Assembly: GCA_900767675.1 (NCBI GenBank)
Contig: CAAFZX010000007.1
Location: 95,095-159,094, forward strand
Length of the DNA stretch: 64,000 bases
Direction: 5' to 3'
Origin: an uncultured Collinsella sp.
Lineage (GTDB): Bacteria; Actinomycetota; Coriobacteriia; Coriobacteriales; Coriobacteriaceae
A model generated the notes under the pieces. The model was not told the DNA's origin and ran no database searches. It saw only the letters and a program-made list of their open reading frames with translations. Both the position numbers and the translations under genes were made by a program. This document shows, in pieces, positions 28,121 to 36,403 of this stretch; within the stretch, counting starts at the first letter, position 1; each line of letters begins with the position of its first letter.

Positions 28121-30769
28121 CTAGCAGACGGCGTAGTCCTGAGGCTCGCGGCCGTAGTAGGCGTCCAGGTAGAGCTCCTTGATCTCGCTCATGAGCGGGT
28201 AGCGCGGGTTAGCGCCGGTGCACTGGTCGTTGAATGCCTGCTCGGTCATCTCGTCGAGGGTGTCGAGGAAGTACTGCTCGTCGACACCGTAGTCGGCGAT
28301 GGTCTTCTTGACGCCGATGAAGTCCTTGAGCTCCTCGAGCTTCGTGATGAAGTTCTCGAAGACCTCCTTGTCGTCCTTGCCCTCGATGCCGCAGTACTTG
28401 GCCATCTCGGCGTAGTTGTGCAGCGCGTTGGGGTAAGGATACTGGGAGAAGGTACCCATCTTGACGGGAGCCTCGGCGGCGTTGTAGCGCATGACGCGGG
28501 TCAGGATGACGGCGTTGGCGAGGCCGTGGGGCAGGTGATGGAAGGCGCCGAGCTTGTGAGCCATGGAGTGGTTGAGGCCCAGGAAGGCGTTGGCGAAGGC
28601 CATACCGGCCATGCAAGAGGCGTTGTGCATCTCCTCGCGGGCATGCGGGTCCTTGGCGCCGTTCGTGAAGCTGGAGGGCAGGTTCTCAAAGACGAGCTTG
28701 GCAGCGCGCTCGGAGAGGCCCTTGGTGTAGTCGGAAGCCATGATGGAGACATAGGACTCGATGGCGTGGGTCATGACATCGATGCCGGAGGCAGCGGTCA
28801 GGCCGCGCGGGGCGGTCATGCAGTTGTCGGCGTCGACGATAGCCATGTTGGGGAGCAGCGCGTAGTCGGCGAGCGGCCACTTGATGCCGGTCTCCTTGTC
28901 GGTGATGATGGCGAACGGCGTGCACTCGGAGCCGGTACCCGAGGAGGTCGGGACGGCGACGAAGTAGGCCTTCTTGCCCATCTCGGGGAAGGTGAAGATA
29001 CGCTTGCGGATGTCCATGAAGTCCATGGCCATGTCCTCAAACTTGCACTCGGGGTGCTCGTACATCATCCACATGATCTTGCCGGCGTCCATAGCGGAGC
29101 CACCGCCGACGGCGATGATCACGTCAGGCTCAAAGAGAGCCATCTGCTTGGCGCCGCGACGTGCGCACTGCAGCGACGGATCGGGCTCGACGTCGTAGAA
29201 GCAGTCGTGGGCGATGCCCATCTCGTCGAGCTTGGCCTCGATGGCGCGGGTGTTGCCATTCTTGAAGAGGAACTGGTCGGTGACGATGAAGGCGCGCTTC
29301 TTGCCCATGACGTTGCCAAGCTCGTCGAGGGCGACGGGCGTGGAACCCTTCTTGAAGTAGACCTTCTCGGGAGCGCGGAACCACAGCATGTTCTCACGGC
29401 GCTCGGCCACAGTCTTAACGTTGATCAAGTGCTTCACCCCAACGTTCTCGGAGACGGAGTTGCCGCCCCAGGAGCCGCAGCCCAGGGTCAGAGACGGCTT
29501 CATGCCAAAGTTGTACAGGTCACCGATGCCGCCGTGCGAGGACGGGGTGTTGATGACGATACGGCAGGCCTTCATGACGTGCTCGAACAGGCTGATCTTC
29601 TCGGCCTGGGCGGGGTGCACGTACAGAGAGGCGGTGTGGCCCGGGCCACCGGCGAGCACCAGGTGCTCGGCCTTGTCGACGGCCTCCTGGAAGTCCTTGG
29701 CGTGGTACATGGCCAGGACCGGGGAGAGCTTCTCGTGGGAGAACTCCTCCTTGGCGGGGTCGGTAGAGGTGACCTCGGCGATCAGGATCTTGGTCTTGGC
29801 GGGAACCTCGATGCCGGCGAGCTCGGCGATCTTGGCGGCAGCCATGCCGGGGATGCGGTGATCGAGAGCGCCGTTCTTGAACATGGCGGCACGCAGGGCC
29901 TCCATCTCGGCACCCTGCTTGACGAAGTAGCAGCCGCGCTTCTGGAACTCGGCCTTGACCTGGTCGTAGATGGTGTCGATGACGGTCACGGACTGCTCGG
30001 AAGCGCAGATCATGCCGTTGTCGAAGGTCTTGGAGTGGATGATGGAGTTGACGGCGAGCAGCACGTCGGCGGTGTCGTCGATGATGACCGGGGTGTTACC
30101 GGCGCCAACGCCCAGGGCGGGCTTGCCCGAGGAGTAGGCGGCCTTGACCATGCCCGGGCCACCGGTGGCGAGGATGATGTCGACGTCGCGCATGACCATG
30201 TTGGTCAGCTCGATGGAGGGGACATCGACCCAGCCGATGATGCCCTCGGGGGCGCCGGCCTTGACGGCGGCGTCAAGCACGAGCTTGGCGGCGGCGATGG
30301 TACACTTGGCGGCAGCCGGGTGCGGGGAGATGATGATGGCGTTGCGGGTCTTCAGGCTGATCAGCGTCTTGAAGATCGCGGTGGAGGTGGGGTTGGTCGT
30401 CGGGATGACGGCGCCCACGATACCGATGGGCTCGGCGATCTTAGTGATGCCGTAGGCCTCGTCGCGCTCCAGGACACCACAGGTCTTGGTGTTCTTGTAA
30501 GCGTTGTAGATGTACTCTGCGGCGTAGTGGTTCTTGATGACCTTGTCCTCAAGAACGCCGCGGCCGGTCTCCTCGATGGCCATCTTCGCCAACGGGATAC
30601 GAGCCTTGTTGGCGGCCATGGCGGCCTCATAGAAGATCTTGTCGACCTGCTCCTGCGTGTACGTAGCAAAAAGCGCCTGGGCCTCTCGCATCTGAGCGAG
30701 CTTAGCCTCAAGCGCCTCTACGTTGTCCACAATTGCGGGAGTAGTGTTTTCCGGTGACTTTTTCACCAT
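28121..30769 (-). CDS. adhE: Bifunctional acetaldehyde-CoA/alcohol dehydrogenase AdhE
   Basis: Fermentative enzyme that reduces acetyl-CoA through acetaldehyde to ethanol and reoxidises NADH; it assembles into spirosomes in homologues. The 882 residues hold an N-terminal aldehyde dehydrogenase domain (about 1-440, catalytic Cys in GMICASEQSV) and a C-terminal iron-dependent alcohol dehydrogenase (about 460-882, GGGSAMDAGKIMW and the His-rich metal segment AFHHLPHGLANA). AAGGAGA precedes the ATG. The extended -10 at 30810-30818 and a palindrome at 30863-30890 lie upstream. Confidence 0.98.
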   Translation of the reverse strand: MVKKSPENTTPAIVDNVEALEAKLAQMREAQALFATYTQEQVDKIFYEAAMAANKARIPLAKMAIEETGRGVLEDKVIKNHYAAEYIYNAYKNTKTCGVLERDEAYGITKIAEPIGIVGAVIPTTNPTSTAIFKTLISLKTRNAIIISPHPAAAKCTIAAAKLVLDAAVKAGAPEGIIGWVDVPSIELTNMVMRDVDIILATGGPGMVKAAYSSGKPALGVGAGNTPVIIDDTADVLLAVNSIIHSKTFDNGMICASEQSVTVIDTIYDQVKAEFQKRGCYFVKQGAEMEALRAAMFKNGALDHRIPGMAAAKIAELAGIEVPAKTKILIAEVTSTDPAKEEFSHEKLSPVLAMYHAKDFQEAVDKAEHLVLAGGPGHTASLYVHPAQAEKISLFEHVMKACRIVINTPSSHGGIGDLYNFGMKPSLTLGCGSWGGNSVSENVGVKHLINVKTVAERRENMLWFRAPEKVYFKKGSTPVALDELGNVMGKKRAFIVTDQFLFKNGNTRAIEAKLDEMGIAHDCFYDVEPDPSLQCARRGAKQMALFEPDVIIAVGGGSAMDAGKIMWMMYEHPECKFEDMAMDFMDIRKRIFTFPEMGKKAYFVAVPTSSGTGSECTPFAIITDKETGIKWPLADYALLPNMAIVDADNCMTAPRGLTAASGIDVMTHAIESYVSIMASDYTKGLSERAAKLVFENLPSSFTNGAKDPHAREEMHNASCMAGMAFANAFLGLNHSMAHKLGAFHHLPHGLANAVILTRVMRYNAAEAPVKMGTFSQYPYPNALHNYAEMAKYCGIEGKDDKEVFENFITKLEELKDFIGVKKTIADYGVDEQYFLDTLDEMTEQAFNDQCTGANPRYPLMSEIKELYLDAYYGREPQDYAVC

Positions 30770-30809
30770 TTGTGTCTCCTTGCGATCGGAGATTTACCCT
30801 ACGCATTGC

Positions 30810-30818
30810 ATGATAGCA
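30810..30818 (-). promoter_or_regulatory. Extended -10 of adhE
   Basis: Read on the - strand, TGC-TATCAT lies about 40 bases before the adhE start and is identical to the rpsB extended -10. No good -35 is present 17 bases upstream, which suits either an extended -10 or an activated promoter. Confidence 0.55.
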
Positions 30819-30862
30819 AGAAATTATTCGGCGAACGGTAAGATTCCCGTAAAAGGCACACT

Positions 30863-30890
30863 AAAACGCTTCAACCTAATGAAGCGTTTT
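30863..30890. promoter_or_regulatory. Palindromic candidate operator upstream of adhE
   Basis: AAAACGCTTCA (30863-30873), a 6-base spacer and TGAAGCGTTTT (30880-30890) form a perfect palindrome, centred about 70 bases upstream of the expected adhE start of transcription. No T run or upstream gene supports a terminator. An activator or redox/sugar-responsive regulator site is inferred. Confidence 0.5.
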
Positions 30891-30922
30891 AACTAAAACT
30901 ATCTGCCCACTACATCGCCCTA

Positions 30923-30971
30923 CACATTGGGGACAGGCTTACATGAGTGCTTCCACTCATTTGGGACAGAC
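30923..30971 (+). repeat. Left REP-like inverted element of the RAYT gene
   Basis: This 49-base element contains two GGGACAG direct motifs around a hairpin (ATGAGTG-CTTC-CACTCAT). It matches the reverse complement of 31920-31968 at 42 of 49 positions, so the transposase gene is flanked by inverted copies. Confidence 0.75.
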
Positions 30972-31109
30972 ATCGATTTGCCATTTTGCCGCTCTGGGCT
31001 TGTTGTTGCCGCTCATTGGATATAAATAGGTTACAGGCTCAGCATTTTGCGTTGCTTCTCTCCTTTTAGGTGTTGCCTGTTCGCCTGTTCAGTTTTGAAA
31101 GGAGAGATT

Positions 31110-31886
31110 TTGCCTCGATGCGCCCGCGCCGTTTCGCTCACCGGCTACTACCACGTCTTTGACCGTGGCAACTCCAAACAGATTATTTTTGAAGATGACT
31201 CCGACCGCTATCGTTTCTTATCGGATATCTCGGACAGGTTCGCGCGCCATGACGTGGCGGTGTTGGCCTGGTGCCTTATGGACAATCACTTCCATTTGAT
31301 GGTTGATGACCCATTTGACAACCTTTCAAAGGCAATGCAGTGCGCACTGACGGCGTATGCTAAGTATTTCAATGGGAAAACGGGGAGAACGGGCCACCTG
31401 TTTGATAATCGCTATTCGCGGGTCGCGATTGAGTCGGACACGCAGGCAGTGCAGCTGCTCGATTATATCCATCTCAATCCCGTAAAAGGCGCGCTAGACT
31501 CACTCGAAGCGTACCGTTGGTCAAGCTATAAGGCATATCAGCTGGGCTACGATCCCTTTGACATCTGCGATGCGGCCCCCATGCTCGATATTGTCGGGGG
31601 TTCCCGTCGTTATTGCGAGCATCTTAAGGAAGTTGCCGGGCGGATCTGGTCAGTGGAGGTTCTTCCACGCCGCCGGATCCCCGATGAGGAAGCCCTTTCC
31701 GTTGCGCGCGAAGTCCTGCCGAGCATAGATCCTGCGCTGCTCAAGGCCCTGCCTCGCCCCGAACGCGATGCCTGTCTGCTGAGGCTTAGGCGGGCACATC
31801 TCACGGTCAAGCAAATTGCTCGTATCACCGGCATCGGCGCTACAAGTGTGACCAAGGCCACTGCAGGCTGGAACGAGGCAGCGTGA
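31110..31886 (+). CDS. REP-associated tyrosine transposase (RAYT/IS200-like Y1)
   Basis: Single-strand-acting HUH transposase of the REP-associated type. The 258-residue product has the family start (RARAV-like, SLTGYYHVFDRGN), the HUH motif in NHFHLM at about residues 59-64, candidate catalytic tyrosines in TAYAKYFN (83, 86), and GHLFDNRYSRV. Its C-terminal ~70 residues add a helix-turn-helix-like segment (LTVKQIARITGIGATSV). TTG 31110 follows GAAAGGAGAG. It is bracketed by inverted 49-base hairpin repeats, the expected substrate type. Confidence 0.9.
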   Translation: MPRCARAVSLTGYYHVFDRGNSKQIIFEDDSDRYRFLSDISDRFARHDVAVLAWCLMDNHFHLMVDDPFDNLSKAMQCALTAYAKYFNGKTGRTGHLFDNRYSRVAIESDTQAVQLLDYIHLNPVKGALDSLEAYRWSSYKAYQLGYDPFDICDAAPMLDIVGGSRRYCEHLKEVAGRIWSVEVLPRRRIPDEEALSVAREVLPSIDPALLKALPRPERDACLLRLRRAHLTVKQIARITGIGATSVTKATAGWNEAA

Positions 31887-31919
31887 GGCAGGGGGCGAAT
31901 CGCTGCCGGCATGCGTCAT

Positions 31920-31968
31920 GTCTGTCCCCAATGCGTGAAAACACTCATCTAAGTCTGTCCCCAATGAG
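31920..31968 (-). repeat. Right REP-like inverted element of the RAYT gene
   Basis: Inverted partner of 30923-30971 (42/49 identical after reverse complement), with two TGTCCCC motifs flanking a hairpin-forming centre. It begins 34 bases after the transposase stop. Confidence 0.75.
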
Positions 31969-31971
31969 TGC

Positions 31972-32004
31972 AAAAAGGCGCCCTCCGTAGAGGAGGACGC
32001 CTTT
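31972..32004 (-). terminator. Intrinsic terminator of rpmB
   Basis: Read on the - strand, AAAGGCG-CCTCC pairs with GGAGG-CGCCTTT and is followed by a T run. It lies about 70 bases beyond the rpmB stop and directly abuts the right RAYT repeat. Confidence 0.82.
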
Positions 32005-32072
32005 GGTAAGTTCTATGTGAACGCGAGGTCTTTGACCCGGAGAGTCCGAGGTACTTGTTGGTAAGACCTTAT

Positions 32073-32261
32073 TTAGGAGCGCGCAACCTTGCCGGACTTG
32101 AGGCAGGTGGAGCAAACGTTCATCTTGCGACGGTGGCCATCGACGACGACGTAGACGCGCTGGATGTTGGGGCGGAACTTACGGTTGGTGACGCGGTGAG
32201 AGTGGCTGATGGAGCGACCGGCAACGGGGTGCTTACCGCAAACTTCGCAAACTTTGGACAT
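32073..32261 (-). CDS. rpmB: 50S ribosomal protein L28
   Basis: Small large-subunit protein of 62 residues. The start MSKVCEVCGKHPVAG and the SHSHRVTNRKFRPNIQ segment are typical of L28. Two CxxC pairs (CEVC near residue 5 and CSTC near residue 51) mark the zinc-binding form. ATG 32261 is chosen because AAGGAGGG lies 6 bases upstream; a longer in-frame reading begins before that site. It is transcribed alone from the promoter at 32316-32324. Confidence 0.96.
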   Translation of the reverse strand: MSKVCEVCGKHPVAGRSISHSHRVTNRKFRPNIQRVYVVVDGHRRKMNVCSTCLKSGKVARS

Positions 32262-32315
32262 AACTGACCCTCCTTGGGCGACAAACGAACATGTCGCGTT
32301 AACAAACAAGCCTGA

Positions 32316-32324
32316 ACTATAGCA
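32316..32324 (-). promoter_or_regulatory. rpmB extended -10
   Basis: Read on the - strand, TGC-TATAGT is identical to the rpsT element at 45003-45011. It lies about 55 bases before the rpmB start. Confidence 0.55.
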
Positions 32325-32552
32325 CAGAAGCAGCTCCCTGTGCGTAATCTACACAGAGATATTCCTCTTTTGGCGATAGTGCCCACGCCACGGCCCTGGA
32401 CGTAGATCCGATTTGCGTGCGGCAGAGGGGATTATGCCAGCTCGTGCGTGCGTTTTCAAGCTCGTCCCACAAATATATATAGGTTTATTGAGCATTGGAC
32501 TCCGTTTACGGATTGCTCTGTATTTATGCTCGCAATTAAGCTCGAGGTTGGC

Positions 32553-32673
32553 TACACTATCCTTTGACCATTAAAGGGGTACGAGATACCCACATGGAAT
32601 TACATAGCTGCCAAAGAGCAGCCCTTCCTGTGGGTGTCTGGTCCGCTTTGAGCGGTCGGGCATCTATTTTTTT
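32553..32673 (+). promoter_or_regulatory. pyr operon promoter and candidate attenuator leader
   Basis: A possible -10, TACACT, is at 32553-32558. The leader then has AGATACCCACA (32584-32594) that can pair with TGTGGGTGTCT (32629-32639) over 11 bp, enclosing a small hairpin GCTGC/GCAGC (32607-32622). A second structure (CCGC/GCGG, 32643-32655, with GGGCATCT) is followed by seven T at 32667-32673. AGATACCC could alternatively pair with GGGCATCT. The layout suggests PyrR- or UMP-responsive attenuation ahead of pyrR; I did not find a clear PyrR-loop consensus. Confidence 0.5.
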
Positions 32674-32712
32674 GACTGTGTCAGCAGTCAAGACATGTGA
32701 GGAAGGAGATCG

Positions 32713-33297
32713 ATGGGCACGACTTCCCCCAAGGCGGTCATCATGGACGAGACCGCCGTCAATCGAGCGATGATCCGCATCGCGCACGAGATTCTCGAGC
32801 GCAACGAGGGCTGTGAAGACCTCGCTCTGGTCGGCATCGTCACGCGCGGCGACCTTCTGGCAAAGAAACTCGCCGAGGAGATCAAGGAGATCGAGGGCGT
32901 CGACGTTCCGCTCGGCAGCCTCGACATCAGCTTCTACCGCGATGACTATGCGACCAATTTCGCTCCCGCGATCCACGCCACCAACATTCCCTTCAGCGTC
33001 GACGGCAAGCGCGTCGTGCTGGTGGACGACATCCTTTACACGGGTCGTACCATCCGCGCCGCTCTGGACGCCGTCATGGACCTGGGCCGTCCGAGCCGTA
33101 TCGAGCTGGCAGTTCTCGTTGACCGCGGTCACCGCGAGCTCCCCATCTCGCCGGACTTTGTCGGCAAGAACGTCCCCTCGTCGCACGAGGAGAACGTGCA
33201 CCTATATATGAAGGAAGTCGACGGCCGCACCGCCGTCGAGATTAACGACGTCGCGCCGGGTTCCCATGTGGGCTCCGCGCCGCTGGGAGGTGAGTAG
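32713..33297 (+). CDS. pyrR: Bifunctional pyr operon regulator / uracil phosphoribosyltransferase
   Basis: PyrR binds pyr mRNA in response to UMP or UTP and can also make UMP from uracil and PRPP. The 194-residue protein has the PRPP-binding VVLVDDILYTGRTIRAALD and the family segment LGSLDISFYRDDY. GGAAGGAG precedes the ATG. Its C-terminus (SHEENVHLYMKEVDG onwards) is about 15 residues longer than common homologues. It leads the six-gene pyr operon and follows the structured leader. Confidence 0.95.
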   Translation: MGTTSPKAVIMDETAVNRAMIRIAHEILERNEGCEDLALVGIVTRGDLLAKKLAEEIKEIEGVDVPLGSLDISFYRDDYATNFAPAIHATNIPFSVDGKRVVLVDDILYTGRTIRAALDAVMDLGRPSRIELAVLVDRGHRELPISPDFVGKNVPSSHEENVHLYMKEVDGRTAVEINDVAPGSHVGSAPLGGE

Positions 33298-33301
33298 TAC
33301 C

Positions 33302-34246
33302 GTGGCGTTCAACCATAAGCACCTGATCGACATTACCGAGTACTCCGAAGAGGACATCAAGCTCATCCTCGAGACCGCCAAGGCGTTCTCCGAGGTCAAC
33401 GAGCGTGCCATCAAGAAGGTCCCCACGCTCAAGGGCAAGACCATCGTCAACATGTTCAACGAGCCCTCGACGCGCACCCGCAGCTCCTTCGAGCTCGCCG
33501 AGAAGCGTCTTTCGGCCGACAGCCTCAACTTTGGCGGCTCCTCAACCTCTACGGTCAAGGGCGAGAGCCTCGTCGACACCGTCGAGACCCTCAACGCCTA
33601 TAAGATCGACTGCATCGTCGTGCGCGATAAGCACGCCGGTGCTCCCTACATCGTCACGCAGAACTCGCCCGCGAGCGTCATCTGCGCCGGTGACGGCAAG
33701 CACAACCATCCCACGCAGGCCCTGCTCGACCTGTACACCATCTGGGAACACAAGGGTGACTTCCACGGTCTGAAGGTCGCCGTCGTCGGCGATATCGCGC
33801 ACTCCCGTGTCTGCGGCTCGCTGATCCCTGCGTTGAAGATCATGGGCTGCGAGACCTACGCGGTTGCCCCCGGCACGCTGCTGCCGCCGGCGCCCGAGGT
33901 TCTGGGCTGCGATCACGTGACGAGCGACCTCGATTCCGTTCTGCCCGAGCTGGACGTCGTCTACATGCTGCGCGTGCAGCAGGAGCGCCTCGAGGGCGCC
34001 CCGTTCCCGACCATTCGCGAGTACCACAAGCTCTTCGGCCTGACCAGGGACCGCGAGAAGCTCATGAAGCCCGACGCGATCATCTGCCACCCGGGCCCCA
34101 TCAACCGCGGCGTCGAGTTCGACTCCTATATGGCCGACCACCCGCAACGCTCCGTCATCCTGGAGCAGGTCTACGCCGGTATCTGCGTGCGTATGGCTAT
34201 CCTGTATCTGCTGCTTGGAGGTGCCGATAATGGCCTTGCTTCTTAA
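33302..34246 (+). CDS. pyrB: Aspartate carbamoyltransferase catalytic subunit
   Basis: Second step of UMP synthesis: carbamoyl phosphate plus aspartate gives carbamoylaspartate. The 314-residue protein has the carbamoyl-phosphate site (NEPSTRTRSSFE), GDGKHNHPTQALLDL and the C-terminal HPGPINRGVE. GTG 33302 is chosen because GGGAGGTGAG precedes it and the family N-terminus fits. No pyrI regulatory-subunit gene follows, so control is probably through PyrR. Its 3' end overlaps pyrC by 17 bases. Confidence 0.97.
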   Translation: MAFNHKHLIDITEYSEEDIKLILETAKAFSEVNERAIKKVPTLKGKTIVNMFNEPSTRTRSSFELAEKRLSADSLNFGGSSTSTVKGESLVDTVETLNAYKIDCIVVRDKHAGAPYIVTQNSPASVICAGDGKHNHPTQALLDLYTIWEHKGDFHGLKVAVVGDIAHSRVCGSLIPALKIMGCETYAVAPGTLLPPAPEVLGCDHVTSDLDSVLPELDVVYMLRVQQERLEGAPFPTIREYHKLFGLTRDREKLMKPDAIICHPGPINRGVEFDSYMADHPQRSVILEQVYAGICVRMAILYLLLGGADNGLAS

Positions 34247-35519
34247 GAATGCCCACGTCGTCGACCCGTCCGTCGAGCTTGACGGTGTCGTTGACGTCCT
34301 GATTGACGGCGATAAGATCGCCGAGGTCGGCGAGAATCTCGCCGTCGAGGGAGCCGAGGTCCGCGACCTTTCCGGCAAGTACCTCGTCCCCGGTCTGGTG
34401 GATATGCACGTTCACCTTCGCGAGCCCGGTTACGAGGTCAAAGAGGACATCGAGAGCGGCACCCGCGCAGCTGCCAAGGGCGGCTTTACCGGCGTGTGCT
34501 CCATGCCCAACACCGATCCCGTCACCGATAACGGCACCGTCGTGGAATTCGTCAAGTCCCGCGCTGCCGAGGTCGGTCACTGCCGCGTCTATCCGTCGGG
34601 CGCCATGACCCGCGGTCTTAAGGGCGAGGCCATGTCTGAGATGGGCGATATGGTCGCCCACGGCGCCGTCGCCTTCACCGACGACGGTCGCGGCGTGCAG
34701 GGCGCGGGCATGCTCCGTCGCTGCATGGACTACGGCAAGATGTTCGGCAAGGTCTTTATGAGCCACTGCCAGGACGAGGACCTGGTCGGCCACGGTCAGA
34801 TCAACGAGGGCAAGGTCTCGACCCGTCTGGCCCTCGAGGGCTGGCCGGCTGCCGGCGAGGAGCTCCAGATCGCCCGCGACATCGAGATCGCCAAGCTGAC
34901 CGGTGCCAAGCTGCACATCCAGCACATCTCCACCGCCCATGGCCTGGAGATCGTGCGTGCCGGTAAGGCCGCTGGCGTTCAGGTTACCTGCGAGGCCACC
35001 CCGCACCACATGTTCCTGACCGAGAACGACCTGGACGAGACCTACAACACCTCGCTCAAGGTCAACCCGCCGCTGCGCACCGAGGAGGATGCCGAGGCCA
35101 TCCGTCAGGGCGTCATCGACGGCACCGTCGACGTTATCGTCACCGATCACGCTCCCCACACCCCGTGGGAGAAGGCCCGCGAGTTCGAGCTTGCGCCCTT
35201 CGGCATGATCGGCCTCGAGACTTCGCTGTCGCTCGTCCTCACCGAGCTGGTCAACACGGGCAAGATGAGCATGGCCCGTATGGTCGAGCTCATGGCCATC
35301 AAGCCGCGTGAGATCCTGGGCCTCGACCAGGTTCAGGTCAAGGCGGGCTCCGTTGCCGACCTGACCGTGTTCGACGCGTCCGCCACCTGGACGGTTGGCG
35401 AGGACGGTTACGAGTCGCGCGCCGAGAACTCCGGTTTTGCCGGCCGCACGCTCACCGGTCGTGCCACCGATGTGTTTGTCGGCGGTAAGCAGACGCTCGC
35501 CGACGGCTGCATCTGCTAG
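34230..35519 (+). CDS. pyrC: Dihydroorotase
   Basis: Zinc amidohydrolase that cyclises carbamoylaspartate to dihydroorotate. The 429-residue class I-type enzyme has the metal motif DMHVHLREPG near residue 61, MPNTDPVTDN, and the Asp-containing VTDHAPHTPWEK. ATG 34230 lies inside the pyrB 3' end, with GGAGG at 34217-34221. It is translationally coupled to pyrB; the next gene starts 92 bases later. Confidence 0.97.
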   Translation: MALLLKNAHVVDPSVELDGVVDVLIDGDKIAEVGENLAVEGAEVRDLSGKYLVPGLVDMHVHLREPGYEVKEDIESGTRAAAKGGFTGVCSMPNTDPVTDNGTVVEFVKSRAAEVGHCRVYPSGAMTRGLKGEAMSEMGDMVAHGAVAFTDDGRGVQGAGMLRRCMDYGKMFGKVFMSHCQDEDLVGHGQINEGKVSTRLALEGWPAAGEELQIARDIEIAKLTGAKLHIQHISTAHGLEIVRAGKAAGVQVTCEATPHHMFLTENDLDETYNTSLKVNPPLRTEEDAEAIRQGVIDGTVDVIVTDHAPHTPWEKAREFELAPFGMIGLETSLSLVLTELVNTGKMSMARMVELMAIKPREILGLDQVQVKAGSVADLTVFDASATWTVGEDGYESRAENSGFAGRTLTGRATDVFVGGKQTLADGCIC

Positions 35520-35611
35520 CATAGCCTTATCGCTTTTGTGCGCGGTGCCCTTGCGGTGCCGCGCTTTCTGTTCGTTTTGACCATGCAACCGCATGGGGGA
35601 TTGGAGCGTCT

Positions 35612-36403
35612 ATGCCCACACCTTCCACTGCACGCATACACGACTTTGAGGTCGTATCGAACCAGGAGATCGCCGATGGCATCTTCTCGCTCGTCATCTC
35701 GGCCCCTAAGCTTGCAAGTGCGCTCAAGCCCGGTCAGTTTGTGAACATTGCCGTGCCCGGCGATGCGTCCTCGCTGCTTCGCGTGCCTCTGAGCTTCTAT
35801 CGCGCCGACGCCCAGGCCGGCACCGTCGAGCTGTGGTACGCCGTCGTGGGCGATGACACCCGTCGTCTGTCGCAGATGGCCCCCGGTTCCACCTCTAATC
35901 TGCTGGGCCCTGGCGGCCGCGGCTGGCTTGTGCCCGAGGGCACCAGGAAGGCGCTGCTCGTGGCAGGCGGCATCGGTGTTCCGCCCGTGCTGTGCCTTGC
36001 CGGCAAGCTTGCCGAGCAGGGTGTGGCCGTTAACGTGTGCCTGGGCTTTGGCACCGCGTCCAAGGCCGTGGGCATCGATGAGTTCCGCGCGCTGTGCGAT
36101 ACGGTCAACGTATGCACCGACGACGGCTCGCTTGGCACGCACGGTTTTTGCACCGATCCTGCCGCCGAGCTGCTTGGCGAGGGCGGCTACGACTACGTCG
36201 CCAGCTGCGGTCCCGCCGTCATGATGAAGAAGGTCGCCGCCGCTGCCGCCGAGGCCGGTGCGTACTGCGAGGTGTCGCTTGAGCGCATGATGAGCTGTGG
36301 CTTTGGCGCCTGCAACACCTGCAATGTCGAGACGGTCGACGGTATGAAGGGTGCTTGCATGTGCGGCCCCGTGTTCGATGCTTCTAAGGTGGTGGTCTTC
36401 TAG
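35612..36403 (+). CDS. pyrK: Dihydroorotate dehydrogenase electron-transfer subunit
   Basis: FAD/[2Fe-2S] partner of the class 1B dihydroorotate dehydrogenase that passes electrons to NAD+. The 263-residue protein has an FAD-binding barrel (LRVPLSFYRAD), an NAD-binding GGIGVPPVLCLAGKL segment and the C-terminal cluster cysteines in CGFGACNTC and CMCG. Its stop overlaps the pyrD GTG by one base, consistent with a 1:1 complex. Confidence 0.95.
   Translation: MPTPSTARIHDFEVVSNQEIADGIFSLVISAPKLASALKPGQFVNIAVPGDASSLLRVPLSFYRADAQAGTVELWYAVVGDDTRRLSQMAPGSTSNLLGPGGRGWLVPEGTRKALLVAGGIGVPPVLCLAGKLAEQGVAVNVCLGFGTASKAVGIDEFRALCDTVNVCTDDGSLGTHGFCTDPAAELLGEGGYDYVASCGPAVMMKKVAAAAAEAGAYCEVSLERMMSCGFGACNTCNVETVDGMKGACMCGPVFDASKVVVF

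Larger units (their letters stand above)
30770..31109. other. Divergent gap between adhE (-) and the RAYT gene (+)
   Basis: This 340-base gap contains the adhE promoter (30810-30818, -), an 11-bp-arm palindrome (30863-30890) and the left 49-bp repeat of the RAYT element (30923-30971). It ends with the ribosome site of the transposase gene (GAAAGGAGAG, 31097-31106). No gene is seen in it. Confidence 0.6.
32262..32712. other. Divergent regulatory gap rpmB / pyrR
   Basis: This 451-base gap contains the rpmB promoter (-) at 32316-32324, an AT-rich stretch around 32470-32490 and the pyr leader at 32584-32673. I see no coding region in it. Confidence 0.6.

Noticed and set aside
28112..30757. An 881-codon + strand open frame opposite adhE
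   Set aside because: It is the shadow of adhE: Gly/Val/Leu/Asp-rich without domains, while the - strand reads as a complete AdhE.
31047..31109. Longer start for the RAYT protein
   Set aside because: The ribosome site GAAAGGAGAG lies inside this extension, and the family N-terminus begins at TTG 31110.
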